Source: Rufibacter radiotolerans (lineage in GTDB: Bacteria; Bacteroidota; Bacteroidia; Cytophagales; Hymenobacteraceae). Taken from it: a DNA stretch of 64,000 nt. Made by a program: the position numbers and the translations under genes. Location of the stretch: positions 4,183,001 to 4,247,000 of the forward strand of contig NZ_CP010777.1 of assembly GCF_001078055.1 (NCBI RefSeq), in the 5' to 3' direction. Shown piece after piece: positions 25,243 to 34,024 of the stretch. Position 1 is the first letter of the stretch. Every line of letters starts with the position of its first letter. The notes beneath the pieces were generated by a model that saw only the letters and a list, made by a program, of their open reading frames with translations, was not told where the DNA came from and did not search any database.

Positions 25243-27156
25243 TTAGGTGGTTTCTGCGGCTAACACCACCTGCTGCTGGTCTGCCCTGGATACCTGCTTA
25301 AGAAAGTTTACCAGCTCAGCGTATTTGGCCGCGGCATGCCGGCCTTTGTGCATGGTAAGCTGGCGCACATACACCAGTTTGTTGCCTTTCATCTGCACCT
25401 GCGCCTGGTACTCCCCAAATACAGAGGCAATCTTGACCGGTTGCGGCATGCTCTCCGCTCTATACCCTGCCGGTATCTCGTACTCCACGCTGTCTACGTC
25501 ATGGAAAGACATGTTCCAGACTACCTCATGGGTGCGGGTCTCCTGGAGGGTGGGGGCACTGTTCCAGCGGTTCATGAGATTGGGCGTGATAAAGAGACGT
25601 TTCCCGCTCACGGAGGCCAGCCGGGGTAGTTCCAGCTGCAGTTCCTCTTTCAGTTTGGGTTGGTCTTTCACTTTATCCAGCTTGAAGTTCTTTATCTCAA
25701 AGGCTGGTATCTGGGTGTTCTTGTAGAGCCATTTGAGTTGCTCTTCTGGCTTGTAGTTCTGTAGTACCCCGGTTCTGTCTTCATGCTGAATACCGGCATA
25801 ATTGGTCACTGCAACCCCGCTGCCGCCGCCCTGGGCATTCAATTTTACCTGCACCGTGCGAGTCTGGCTGTTATCCTTGGCCGTGAAACGGGGAGTGGAC
25901 ACGCGCTTACCGCCTTCCGGGGTAATGAGCAGAGAGTACCTATCGCCTGTAGAGGAACCGGTATAGCCCATGTCGGCCATCTGGCTGGTACACTCCAGCC
26001 ATACGGTGTCTTTTGCGGTAGGCACACACAGGATCACGTGGTTAAACTGCATGTTGGCAAAATCAGGCAGCATGGTGCGGTTGTTGTCCCCGGCATCAAT
26101 GAGGGCGAAATAACTTTTAATGCCCGCGGCCTCCAGCAAAGATTTGGTGTAGTTGCTTAACGCCTTGCAGTCTCCGTAGCCCTTGCTGTCTACCATGGTG
26201 GCCTCAAACGGCTGCCAGCCTCCTATACCCAACTGGATAGAGACGTAGCGGGTCTTGTTCTGCATGAACTCGTACACGGCCTTTATCTTTTCCTCCTGCG
26301 TAGGCAAGGCCTTGACCATGTTCGCGATCTGCTGTCTGGTAGCCTCAGGGATCACATCACGGCCGGCGTTCAGTTTATTCTGCCACTCACCCAGGCTTTT
26401 CCAGGTCTCTGAGGTACCGGCGTAGCCTTGCACCTCAAAAGTGGCGGGGGCGGTACGCACCCGGGGAACCAACTCAAAAAAAGACGGGCCGTACGGCTCC
26501 CTTTCTACCGGCGCCAGGTCTTTCACCTGCCACTTGTAGGTTTGCTGCGTGCCTACCTGCTGAATGGTCACTTTTTCCGGTACCAGTTGCTCCAAATACC
26601 GCAAAGGCATATTGGCAGGCATGGTCACCTGAAAAGACGCTCTTTCCACGGCCAGTTTCTCAGCGTCTAGGGGTGTCCAGCCGGAGTAGAACAACATGTT
26701 GCTGGAGGTGGTCTGGTACTCTATCTCAATGGTGTAGGGGTACACGTCAGAGGTCAGGTCGGCCACTTTCAACCGGTTATCTTCATAAAGCGAAAAATCA
26801 CTGGTGTTGCTGTAATCCTTAATGTCAGAGGTCTTGAGGGTCTTTGCCTTTTTGCCTACTGCATCATACCCCGTGACTTTGATATAGTCCACTTTAATGA
26901 GTTGGTCATAAGGCAATACCAGGCGGGCGTGCCTTTTGCCTTCCTCATTGAGAACGGTCACCACCCGTCTCACCTTCTCAGTGGCAGACTTGGTGGAGTT
27001 GACGGTGAAAACGGTCTCCTCAGAACGCACCACCGCATTGGCCCCCTTAGACAAGGTGGCATTAATGGTGAACGCAGGGAAAAAAGGAGCCTCGCCTGCC
27101 CAGGCATTGCTGCCCACCAGCACGGTGAGCAGCAGTAGTATCAGCCGGTTTTGCAT
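25243..27156 (-). CDS. DUF3857 protein with intact transglutaminase core (2)
   Basis: A 637-residue exported protein (signal MQNRLILLLLTVLVGSNAWA). DUF3857 occupies the first half. The transglutaminase-like core has the nucleophile in YGDCKALSNYTKSLLEAAG and the histidine in MQFNHVILCV, with an acidic WLECTSQ where the third residue is expected. It is probably an envelope cysteine protease or transglutaminase; no substrate is known for such proteins in Bacteroidota. It lies between two catalytically degenerate relatives, suggesting that the three act together, perhaps in peptide or glycan handling. A short gap of 30 bp separates it from the next gene upstream. Confidence 0.88.
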   Translation of the reverse strand: MQNRLILLLLTVLVGSNAWAGEAPFFPAFTINATLSKGANAVVRSEETVFTVNSTKSATEKVRRVVTVLNEEGKRHARLVLPYDQLIKVDYIKVTGYDAVGKKAKTLKTSDIKDYSNTSDFSLYEDNRLKVADLTSDVYPYTIEIEYQTTSSNMLFYSGWTPLDAEKLAVERASFQVTMPANMPLRYLEQLVPEKVTIQQVGTQQTYKWQVKDLAPVEREPYGPSFFELVPRVRTAPATFEVQGYAGTSETWKSLGEWQNKLNAGRDVIPEATRQQIANMVKALPTQEEKIKAVYEFMQNKTRYVSIQLGIGGWQPFEATMVDSKGYGDCKALSNYTKSLLEAAGIKSYFALIDAGDNNRTMLPDFANMQFNHVILCVPTAKDTVWLECTSQMADMGYTGSSTGDRYSLLITPEGGKRVSTPRFTAKDNSQTRTVQVKLNAQGGGSGVAVTNYAGIQHEDRTGVLQNYKPEEQLKWLYKNTQIPAFEIKNFKLDKVKDQPKLKEELQLELPRLASVSGKRLFITPNLMNRWNSAPTLQETRTHEVVWNMSFHDVDSVEYEIPAGYRAESMPQPVKIASVFGEYQAQVQMKGNKLVYVRQLTMHKGRHAAAKYAELVNFLKQVSRADQQQVVLAAETT

Positions 27157-27186
27157 GGTTTTAAAGAAAATAAGCCTGAAACGCGA

Positions 27187-29223
27187 TTACCCTTTCTTCT
27201 TCAATACAATCTGCTCGGCGTGCTTGGCCACCATCTGGGTATAGAACTCCTTCAGGAAGGAATATTCCTCGGCGTAGAACACAGATTTATTGATGCTCAT
27301 CTTGCTCATGATTTGTATCTTATTGCCTTGGTTCTGGAGCACATAGGTGAATTTTCCGCCGTTTTCCGGCAACACCAGCGAGATGCTTTTGGGCATTTCC
27401 TCTACCGCGTAGCCGTCAGGAATGGTAAAGCTGCAGACATACACTTCTTCTGTAGGCTGCGCGAAATCTACGGGGTATTTGCGGGTGGCCAGCTTGAAAG
27501 GGTTCTCCTGCTGGGCCTTGAGCAACATAGGGTTCAGGTAGATGATGTCTTTGTTCTGGGTTTCTTCGGGGCTGGACACTTCATACTGCAGACCGAACGG
27601 CTTCTGGTATTCTTTCAGGTTCTGCAGCACCGGCTTTTTGCGCTCCAGCAGGTTCTGGCTACCGGCAATTCCTTTCAGGAACTTCTCTTCGCCGGCTTCC
27701 TGCACATTGCGGCGCTGGCTCACGGCCCAAAGACCGCTGGTAGACTGGCTAACTTTGCCGGTTAAAACCCCCGTAGGTAAAATCTGCAATTCTGCGCTCA
27801 GTAACTCGGTGGTACGGTCCCCTGATTTCAAGGCTACCCAATCACCCGCGTTTTTGGCCACCAGCCAGCCTTGCCCGTTCAGGCATTGCTTGGGCAGGTA
27901 CCCCAGCGGCATCAAAGGATCTGTGGCATCCATCAAAATGGTTTTGTCACCAATCTTGGCGTAGGCAACCACATAGTTGAAGCGGCTTAATACCGGGGTG
28001 TGGGGCGCGCGGCCATTGTCACGGGTACTCAAGATCACCGGGTGGGCCTCAAACCCGGCGTCGCGCAGCATAGCTACCAGCATCAGGTTAATATCGGCTA
28101 CGTTGCCCGTTTTGGCGTCAAAGGCTTTGCGAAGGCTGCTGGTCACGTATTTTCCAGATTGCCCGTTCCACTTCACAGACTTCTTTACAAACTCATACAC
28201 GGCATTTAAGCGGTCAACAGAATCTTTGATGGCCAGCATGGAGGCCACCTCGTTTTTGAAGAACCCGGTGCGGTTCAACTGCAGACCAAAGCTCTCCTCG
28301 GCCATTAAGTCGTCGGTGAGGGAAGTCCAGTTACCGGCAATCCGTTTGGCTATCTGGTTGGGGTACCTGATCCATTCCAGCTCAAATTCCACTTTAGACA
28401 CGTAATCATTCAGCGTGGTGATATAGGCCTCAGAGGTGATGGCGGGCACATCTTTCATGACCCATCTGTGGTTCACGCAGGCGGCGTTTACCATCTCTGA
28501 ACCACCAGCCGTGCGGCCACCTCTCAACCCAGGCTCCACGGAGCTGCTCCAGGTCACGGTAAAGTTCATGGTGCCGGGCAGGGCCTCATTCACCGCAAAC
28601 GGCTCATAGCCCTGCGGTATGTGCTTGTACTGGTAATACTCCGGGATAGAGGCCCGGTACTCGCTATGCACCACCGGGATAGAGCGCTGGAACGTCCAGT
28701 CACGGAGGTTAAAGAGAAAGTCTGAGGTGATGGCATAGGAGATCTCCAATACGGAGCCCTCTTTCACGGCCGGCAGGGTGAATTTTTTGTTGGACCAGTT
28801 GGCAGATTCCTTTTCGTCAAAAATGGCTTTGTCGTCCATTTTCACTTTCATTATTTTGCCGTCTTCCAGGTTGTAGGTAACCCCTTTGATGTTACTCACC
28901 TGCTCTTTCCCCACGCCCGTTTTCTGGTAGTAAGGCACCACCATGTTGGCCCAGTCATAGCCGGTTTTCTTCAGGATCTTGATACGGATAACGCGCTCAA
29001 AGTTCACCTTGAAATCACTGGCATAGGTAAAATAAGAACGGCCATAGTCGGCTAGGATAACGGCGGCGGCGCTGGTGTCTTTGGCGTAAGCTTTCATCTT
29101 GAGTTCCTCTTCCGTCACCTTGCCAAACTTAACCGGTGCCTCTTGGCCCGAGGCGGAAAAATGGAACGCACAGAAGAGGGCAGCCAGCAATAGCCTTGCC
29201 TGGAAGGGGATGGAAGGGAGCAT
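27187..29223 (-). CDS. DUF3857 protein with degenerate transglutaminase-like domain (3)
   Basis: A 678-residue exported protein and the first of the minus-strand trio. DUF3857 is followed by a transglutaminase-like region in which the catalytic Cys is replaced (KTGNVADINLMLVAMLRDAG), while the DATDPLMPLGYLP aspartate block remains. It is close in sequence to gene 1 of the trio (shared HRWVMKDVPAIT-like and YVSKVEFEL segments), indicating duplication. The signal peptide is MLPSIPFQARLLLAALFCAF. Role unknown; a non-enzymatic partner of the middle gene is an inference. Confidence 0.86.
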   Translation of the reverse strand: MLPSIPFQARLLLAALFCAFHFSASGQEAPVKFGKVTEEELKMKAYAKDTSAAAVILADYGRSYFTYASDFKVNFERVIRIKILKKTGYDWANMVVPYYQKTGVGKEQVSNIKGVTYNLEDGKIMKVKMDDKAIFDEKESANWSNKKFTLPAVKEGSVLEISYAITSDFLFNLRDWTFQRSIPVVHSEYRASIPEYYQYKHIPQGYEPFAVNEALPGTMNFTVTWSSSVEPGLRGGRTAGGSEMVNAACVNHRWVMKDVPAITSEAYITTLNDYVSKVEFELEWIRYPNQIAKRIAGNWTSLTDDLMAEESFGLQLNRTGFFKNEVASMLAIKDSVDRLNAVYEFVKKSVKWNGQSGKYVTSSLRKAFDAKTGNVADINLMLVAMLRDAGFEAHPVILSTRDNGRAPHTPVLSRFNYVVAYAKIGDKTILMDATDPLMPLGYLPKQCLNGQGWLVAKNAGDWVALKSGDRTTELLSAELQILPTGVLTGKVSQSTSGLWAVSQRRNVQEAGEEKFLKGIAGSQNLLERKKPVLQNLKEYQKPFGLQYEVSSPEETQNKDIIYLNPMLLKAQQENPFKLATRKYPVDFAQPTEEVYVCSFTIPDGYAVEEMPKSISLVLPENGGKFTYVLQNQGNKIQIMSKMSINKSVFYAEEYSFLKEFYTQMVAKHAEQIVLKKKG

Positions 29224-29597
29224 AAAAGAAAGGGATTAGTAAAGGTTTAGTATAGAATTTAGTTTATAGTTATAGTATGCCAGGTTCTATTTAAATAGGC
29301 GAATCAAACACTGGCCGCTTCTTTATGAATATGACTAAGTAATTTATTACCGAAATAAAATATGGTATTCTGAAAGTGCTGCTTGCCCTGGCAAATGGTA
29401 ATGGACTGTTGTTTAAACAAATAAACAGGACGTGCTTTCTCGCAGATTCAACCTTTATATGGACTAAAGATAATTATAATTTTAATTTCATCTAAAAAAA
29501 TTAAAATTATTGATGAGTTGAAAAGCTAACCCTGGCTTTTTATAGTCACATTTTAACTAAAGCGGGTTACGGCGCCATAAAAACGGGGAAAGGGGTC
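29224..29597. other. AT-rich intergenic region upstream of the DUF3857 trio
   Basis: No gene. It should hold the promoter of the trio. A 13-bp AT-only inverted repeat (ATAATTTTAATTT and complement, 29476-29510) lies beyond the stop of the upstream minus-strand gene and may be a weak hairpin; no GC-rich terminator is present. Confidence 0.45.
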
Positions 29598-30866
29598 CTA
29601 TTTCGCCGTCGGGGTATAGTCCAGAGGCAGCATCTCGGCCAGCTTTTCCCAGCCCCAGTAGCCCTCTATCAGGTGGGAATACGGGTTCAGGATCATGCCC
29701 GTGGGCTCCAGAAACGTGTAGGGCTCCAGCAAGGTGAGTAAGGACGTTTGCCAGGTAGGGGTACGGCGCGCACCAAAGGTATTTTGGCTCAGAAACCCGG
29801 CCTCTTCCCTTTCTTTAGTGTAGACCACGTTCAGGAAATCTGTGAATTGCAGCCGGGTCTGGCCAGTGGAGGTGTCTTTCCGGATAAGCTGGTCATAGGG
29901 AATGGCGCCGGTGAACAACTGGGCCACCTGCTTGTCCAGGCGGGACATGCGCAGCCAGTAGCTCAGGCTATCTTCGGGCCGACCGGGTTTAACATAGGTA
30001 ACCACCATCCCTTTGCTCTGGGCCCTGGCCCGCCTGATACCGGCCTGGATCTCTTGCTCTGGCGGACGGTTGGGGTTAGGAATGCGGCGCAGCTTGCGCA
30101 CGTTAAAGCCTTCGGCCTCCAGGTTCTGCGCATAGAGCGCCCGCCCAAAGTGCATCATGGAGCCCCGATACGCCTTTAGGCGGGCGGCGGCCCAGCGTTT
30201 CTGCTGCGCCTTGCTCCGGGGTTTCATCTCCACAAACCTGGGGTAACCCGCATGGAAAACCCGCTTGTCTTTAAAACTCATCTCAAAGGCCTTCAGCCCG
30301 AAATACAGCCTATAGCCCAGGGCCTTGTTCTCAATGACCAGTTCTTCGTCGGCCTCGGCGGTGAGGGTACTTTCCTGGGCGTCAAATTTAAAGTGCAGGG
30401 CATTGGCGTTCACAATCTCCGTGGCCGCGGCGTTGGGGCTTCTGCCAATAAAATTCTGGAAGAAGGTTTCATAGTTGCCTTTCCAGTCGGGGTCAACGCG
30501 CACCACCACCTCCTGCAGCGCATTGGCCTTGGGCGAGAGCTCAAACCGGAAGGACAGTTGCTGCCCGGGCTGCAATGTTACTGCATGCGAGACAGACTCA
30601 TATCCCAGAAAAGACACTACCAACTCATGGCTTCCGGCAGGCAGCGCCGCCAGTTTAAAGGTTCCGTTCTCTGCGGCATTGGTGCCGTACGTGGTTTGGG
30701 CAATAAAGACCGTGGCAAAGCCCAGCGGCTGCTTGGTATTGGCATCTACTACCGTGCCTATGATACTGCCCATTCCCTGGCCAAAAGCGCTAGCAGAGAA
30801 AAAACAAAACAGCAGAAGCAGCAAAGACCCGCTTTTCCGGCACCCGGGGAAGAAGAAAGAAGGCAT
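29598..30866 (-). CDS. Carboxypeptidase-regulatory-like domain protein
   Basis: A 422-residue exported protein. After a signal peptide comes one carboxypeptidase-regulatory-like domain (GSIIGTVVDANTKQPLGFAT through SFLGYESVSHAV), the Ig-like module that fronts many TonB-dependent and surface proteins in Bacteroidota. The rest has no motif I recognise and lacks the TonB plug and barrel, so this is not a receptor. It may be a periplasmic or surface-exposed accessory protein. The start at the signal MPSFFFPGCRKSGSLLLLL is well placed. It is monocistronic. Confidence 0.8.
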   Translation of the reverse strand: MPSFFFPGCRKSGSLLLLLFCFFSASAFGQGMGSIIGTVVDANTKQPLGFATVFIAQTTYGTNAAENGTFKLAALPAGSHELVVSFLGYESVSHAVTLQPGQQLSFRFELSPKANALQEVVVRVDPDWKGNYETFFQNFIGRSPNAAATEIVNANALHFKFDAQESTLTAEADEELVIENKALGYRLYFGLKAFEMSFKDKRVFHAGYPRFVEMKPRSKAQQKRWAAARLKAYRGSMMHFGRALYAQNLEAEGFNVRKLRRIPNPNRPPEQEIQAGIRRARAQSKGMVVTYVKPGRPEDSLSYWLRMSRLDKQVAQLFTGAIPYDQLIRKDTSTGQTRLQFTDFLNVVYTKEREEAGFLSQNTFGARRTPTWQTSLLTLLEPYTFLEPTGMILNPYSHLIEGYWGWEKLAEMLPLDYTPTAK

Positions 30867-30925
30867 AGCAAAATATTTACCCAGGAAAGATAGAAATCTG
30901 CCGCCAGAAAGAATATTGCCAAAGC

Positions 30926-30964
30926 CGTTTTGAGCCTGCTTTTAGCAAAACAACCCAAAAACAG
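30926..30964. repeat. 38-bp palindrome family, copy 8
   Basis: CCGTTTTGAGCCTGCTTTTA and a degenerate complementary arm, in the gap upstream of the carboxypeptidase-regulatory-like gene. Confidence 0.7.
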
Positions 30965-31046
30965 GTGGCCCCAAAGCGGGCACCTACACACCACGCTGCT
31001 GCCCAATCTCGCCGCAGGACCAAAAAGCAAAAGAGGACCAAAGTTC

Positions 31047-31084
31047 TGTTTTTAGCCCGTTTTCCGGAAAACAGGCTAAAAACG
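31047..31084. repeat. 38-bp palindrome family, copy 9 (over a stop codon)
   Basis: TGTTTTTAGCCCGTTTTCCG and complementary arm. The histidine-kinase stop codon (31076-31078) and its last two codons (Arg-Phe) lie inside this repeat. Confidence 0.85.
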
Positions 31085-32431
31085 CAGGGTGAACGTGGTA
31101 CCCATGCCCAGTTCTGAGCTTACCGTAAGCGTGCCCTTGTGAAGGCGCATGATCTGCTTGGACAGACTCAGGCCAATGCCGGTCCCGGTAGGTTTGGTGG
31201 TGTAGAAAGGCAAAAAGATCTGCTCCTGGGCTTCTTCGGCAATGCCGCTGCCATTGTCAGTGACCTGTATCACTACCCGGCTGTCCTGGTCTGGGAAAGC
31301 ATCTAGCTGCAGGGTTTTGGCGGGCTGGTCTGCCAGGGCATGGATGGCGTTCCTGATGAGGTTGATCAGGACCTGCTCCAGCAGTTGGCGGTCTGCCAGC
31401 ACCTGCAGCGTGGCGGGGCAGTTTACCTCCAGCCCAATATGCTCATGGGCCAGTTCTTCCTGGAACAGCAGCTGCAGCTCCTTGAACATTTCCTGCAACC
31501 CAAACAGTTGCTTTTTAGGCACCGGCACCCGCGCCAGGCTCCTGAAATCATGCACGAACCGCACCAGGCCCTGGCTTCTTTTCTCAATGGTTTTCAGGGC
31601 CAGGCCCAGGTCTTCGGTTTCCTCGCGGGGCAATTGGATCTGCGTACCGGGCTGCGCCTCCAGGTAATCGTCAATATCGGCGGCCACGCTGCCGGCCAGG
31701 GAGGAGATAGGCGTCACGGAGTTCATGATCTCATGGGTAAGCACGCGTATGAGGTTCTGCCAGGCTTCCATCTCTTTTTCCTCCAGCTCCCGCTGGATAT
31801 TCTGGATGGAGGCCAGCCTAAAATCCTCGCCGCGCATGACCAGGTCCACCATGAAAATAGAGACCGGCACCTGCTCCTTGCCGTGCTTGAGCTTGAGAAC
31901 CACGCTCTGCCCGGCCGGCAACGTCAGGAGCTGTTCCCGTACATGGGGCGCGTCTGCCTGAAGGTGGTCCAGATGGGTGAGGTGCGGGACCTGCAGCAGG
32001 CGCTTGGCGGCATTGTTGATAAGCTGTACTTCGCCCGTTTTTTTGAAGGTGAGAATACCAATGCCTATGTGCTGCACCACCGCCTGGAAGTACTGGGTAG
32101 TCGCCTCTTTCTCGGCCCTGATGTCCCGGAACTTTTTGATCACGTCATTGTAGCGCGCGTAGAGCTCGTCAAAGACTTTGCCCTCGCCGCGCGAGGAGAA
32201 AACCTCAGAGAAATCATCGTACTTAATGGTGTTCAGAAACTTGATGAGGCGCTTGGTGGTGCGTTCAATGTAGACGATTAGCGCAATGGTCTGCCCCACA
32301 ATCAACACGCCCAGCCCCACCTGCGTGGCCATCAGCGAGGCCTTAAAATCTAACCTGAAAAACAGGAACACAGAGACCACCAGCAGGAGCACCCGCCCCA
32401 CCACTTGCAGCCGGAAATTCTTAAAGCCCAT
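31076..32431 (-). CDS. Sensor histidine kinase (NtrY-like)
   Basis: A 451-residue membrane kinase paired with the sigma-54 response regulator whose gene overlaps it by 11 bp. Two N-terminal transmembrane helices (about residues 8-50) lead to a HAMP-like linker, a PAS-like domain (FQAVVQHIGIGILTFKKTGE), the phospho-acceptor helix RVLTHEIMNSVTPISS with His233, and an ATPase domain with N box NLIRNAIHAL, G1 DNGSGI and GTGIGLSLSK. It senses an unknown signal and phosphorylates the adjacent regulator. Its stop codon lies within a palindromic repeat, so the last residues come from repeat sequence. Confidence 0.92.
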   Translation of the reverse strand: MGFKNFRLQVVGRVLLLVVSVFLFFRLDFKASLMATQVGLGVLIVGQTIALIVYIERTTKRLIKFLNTIKYDDFSEVFSSRGEGKVFDELYARYNDVIKKFRDIRAEKEATTQYFQAVVQHIGIGILTFKKTGEVQLINNAAKRLLQVPHLTHLDHLQADAPHVREQLLTLPAGQSVVLKLKHGKEQVPVSIFMVDLVMRGEDFRLASIQNIQRELEEKEMEAWQNLIRVLTHEIMNSVTPISSLAGSVAADIDDYLEAQPGTQIQLPREETEDLGLALKTIEKRSQGLVRFVHDFRSLARVPVPKKQLFGLQEMFKELQLLFQEELAHEHIGLEVNCPATLQVLADRQLLEQVLINLIRNAIHALADQPAKTLQLDAFPDQDSRVVIQVTDNGSGIAEEAQEQIFLPFYTTKPTGTGIGLSLSKQIMRLHKGTLTVSSELGMGTTFTLRF

Positions 32432-33800
32432 ACTTCTCCAGCCTGCGGTACAAAGAGGCGCGGGAAAGGCCCAGTTCCTTGGCGGCCTTGGAGATGTTGC
32501 CGTCGTGCTTGCCCATGGCCTTGACCACCGTGGCCCGCTCTACCTCATCCAGGTTATGCGTCTGGGACTGCGGCTCTGCCAGGGTGTTTTGCTGCGTTTG
32601 CAGGAAGAAGAAATCCTGGGGCTGCAGCACCTGGTTCTCTGAGATGATAGAGGCCCGCTCCAGCACGTGCTCCAGCTCCCGTATGTTGCCGGGCCAGTCA
32701 TAGCGCCGCAAGCGTTCCAGCGCCGCCGCCGACACCGTTTTGGCGGGTTGCTTGTATTTCTGGGCGTAGCGTTTCAGGAAGTAGTCTACCAGCAGCGGCA
32801 GGTCTTCCAGGCGCTCACGCAACGGCGGCAGGTGCAGCTCAATGGTATTGATGCGGTACAGCAGATCTTGCCGGAACCGCCCTTGCTGCACCATCTGCTG
32901 CAGCGGCATGTTGGTGGCACAGATCAGGCGCACGTTAATGGGAATGGGCTGACCGGTGCCTACCCTGATGACTTCGCGGCGTTGCAACACGGTGAGCAGT
33001 TTGGCCTGCATGGCCAGGGACAGGTTGCCAATCTCGTCTAAAAATAACGTGCCGCCATTGGCCATCTCAAAGCGGCCAATGCGGTCTTCTTTGGCATCGG
33101 TGAAGGCGCCTTTCTTGTGCCCGAACAATTCGCTTTCAAAGAGGGTCTCAGTGAGCGAACCCATGTCAACGGAGATGAATACTTTGTCGGCACGCGCCGA
33201 TTGCTGGTGCAACGTTCGGGCTATCACTTCCTTACCGGTGCCGTTCTCGCCCAGGAGCAACACGTCTGCATCGGTTTTGGCCACTCGGTTCATGAGATGA
33301 AGCAACTGCTGCATGGCTGGGCTATTGCCGGTGACCAGGTTTACGCCCTGGCTCAGCTGTGAGGCCAGCGCCGAGTTGGCTTTCTTGAGGGTGGAGATTT
33401 CTTTGTAGGAGGTTTTGAGCTTAGACGCCGCCGAGAGCGTGGCAATGAGTTTCTCGTTCTGCCAGGGCTTGAGCACAAAATCGGTGGCGCCTTCCTTTAA
33501 CGCCCTAACCGCCATCTCCACATCGCCAAACGCCGTGATCATAATCACCACCGCTGCGGGGTCACGGGCCAGAATTTCTTTGAGCCAGTAAAAGCCCTCA
33601 TTGCCACTGGTGGTGTCTTCCATGAAGTTCATGTCCAGCAAGATTAAATCATAAGTATCCTGGTTAAGGAGGAAGGGAATCTTACGCGGGTCTTTTTCAA
33701 TGATCACCTGCTGGGCATACTTTTTCAGGAGCATCTTGGCAGAGAAGAGAATGTCTTCGTTGTCATCAATGATCAGGATTTTACCTAAGGTCTGTTCCAC
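32421..33800 (-). CDS. Sigma-54-dependent response regulator (NtrC family)
   Basis: A 459-residue transcription activator. Receiver domain residues 1-120 carry the phosphorylation site Asp56 in ILLDMNFM; the AAA+ domain has Walker A GENGTGKE and the sigma-54 contact loop GAFTDAK (canonical GAFTGA, with Asp for Gly); a Fis-type helix-turn-helix ends the protein (GNISKAAKELGLSRASLYRR). It should activate sigma-54 promoters after phosphorylation by the kinase encoded next. Upstream lies a bipartite operator-like site and a possible sigma-54 promoter, both also found before hlyD at 38 kb, so it probably controls itself and that exporter. Confidence 0.93.
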   Translation of the reverse strand: MEQTLGKILIIDDNEDILFSAKMLLKKYAQQVIIEKDPRKIPFLLNQDTYDLILLDMNFMEDTTSGNEGFYWLKEILARDPAAVVIMITAFGDVEMAVRALKEGATDFVLKPWQNEKLIATLSAASKLKTSYKEISTLKKANSALASQLSQGVNLVTGNSPAMQQLLHLMNRVAKTDADVLLLGENGTGKEVIARTLHQQSARADKVFISVDMGSLTETLFESELFGHKKGAFTDAKEDRIGRFEMANGGTLFLDEIGNLSLAMQAKLLTVLQRREVIRVGTGQPIPINVRLICATNMPLQQMVQQGRFRQDLLYRINTIELHLPPLRERLEDLPLLVDYFLKRYAQKYKQPAKTVSAAALERLRRYDWPGNIRELEHVLERASIISENQVLQPQDFFFLQTQQNTLAEPQSQTHNLDEVERATVVKAMGKHDGNISKAAKELGLSRASLYRRLEKYGL

Positions 33801-33831
33801 GGCGGTTTGGGTTGAGGTTGTACAAACGGTT

Positions 33832-33847
33832 AACCTAAACTATGCCA
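33832..33847 (-). promoter_or_regulatory. Possible sigma-54 promoter of the response-regulator gene
   Basis: Read on the minus strand: TGGCATAGTTTAGGTT. The -24 part matches TGGCAY, while the -12 part is weak (GT for GC). It ends 31 bp before the start codon and begins 60 bp downstream of the shared operator, similar to the layout before hlyD. Confidence 0.4.
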
Positions 33848-33907
33848 GACCATCAGAAAGGCTTTATCGGGCCCGGCGAGGTGAATTTACGAAATCAATA
33901 GATAGGA

Positions 33908-33949
33908 AAGTGTCCGGTGACGAACAAAAAAGTGTCCGCTGGTGAACAG
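33908..33949 (-). promoter_or_regulatory. Bipartite operator-like site shared with hlyD promoter
   Basis: Two dyads of the form GTCCG-N4-(C/T)G(A/T)AC start 22 bp apart (GTCCGGTGACGAAC and GTCCGCTGGTGAAC), the spacing of two DNA turns. The 42-bp block matches 30 of 42 positions without gaps to 37956-37997 upstream of hlyD, in the same orientation relative to the gene. It is likely the enhancer site for the response regulator. Confidence 0.65.
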
Positions 33950-33973
33950 TTCTGAGCCATTGGATGGCAACTT

Positions 33974-34011
33974 CGTTTTAAGCCCGTTTTCCGGAAAACA
34001 GGCCTAAAACA
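33974..34011. repeat. 38-bp palindrome family, copy 10 (near-perfect)
   Basis: CGTTTTAAGCCCGTTTTCCG and complementary arm, 13 bp past the ferredoxin-cyclase stop codon on the minus strand. Confidence 0.85.
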
Positions 34012-34024
34012 GAAATCCGGCTCT

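Noticed and set aside
31340..32281. 313-codon frame opposite the histidine kinase
   Set aside because: It is antisense to the kinase ATPase and phospho-acceptor motifs and has no recognisable features.
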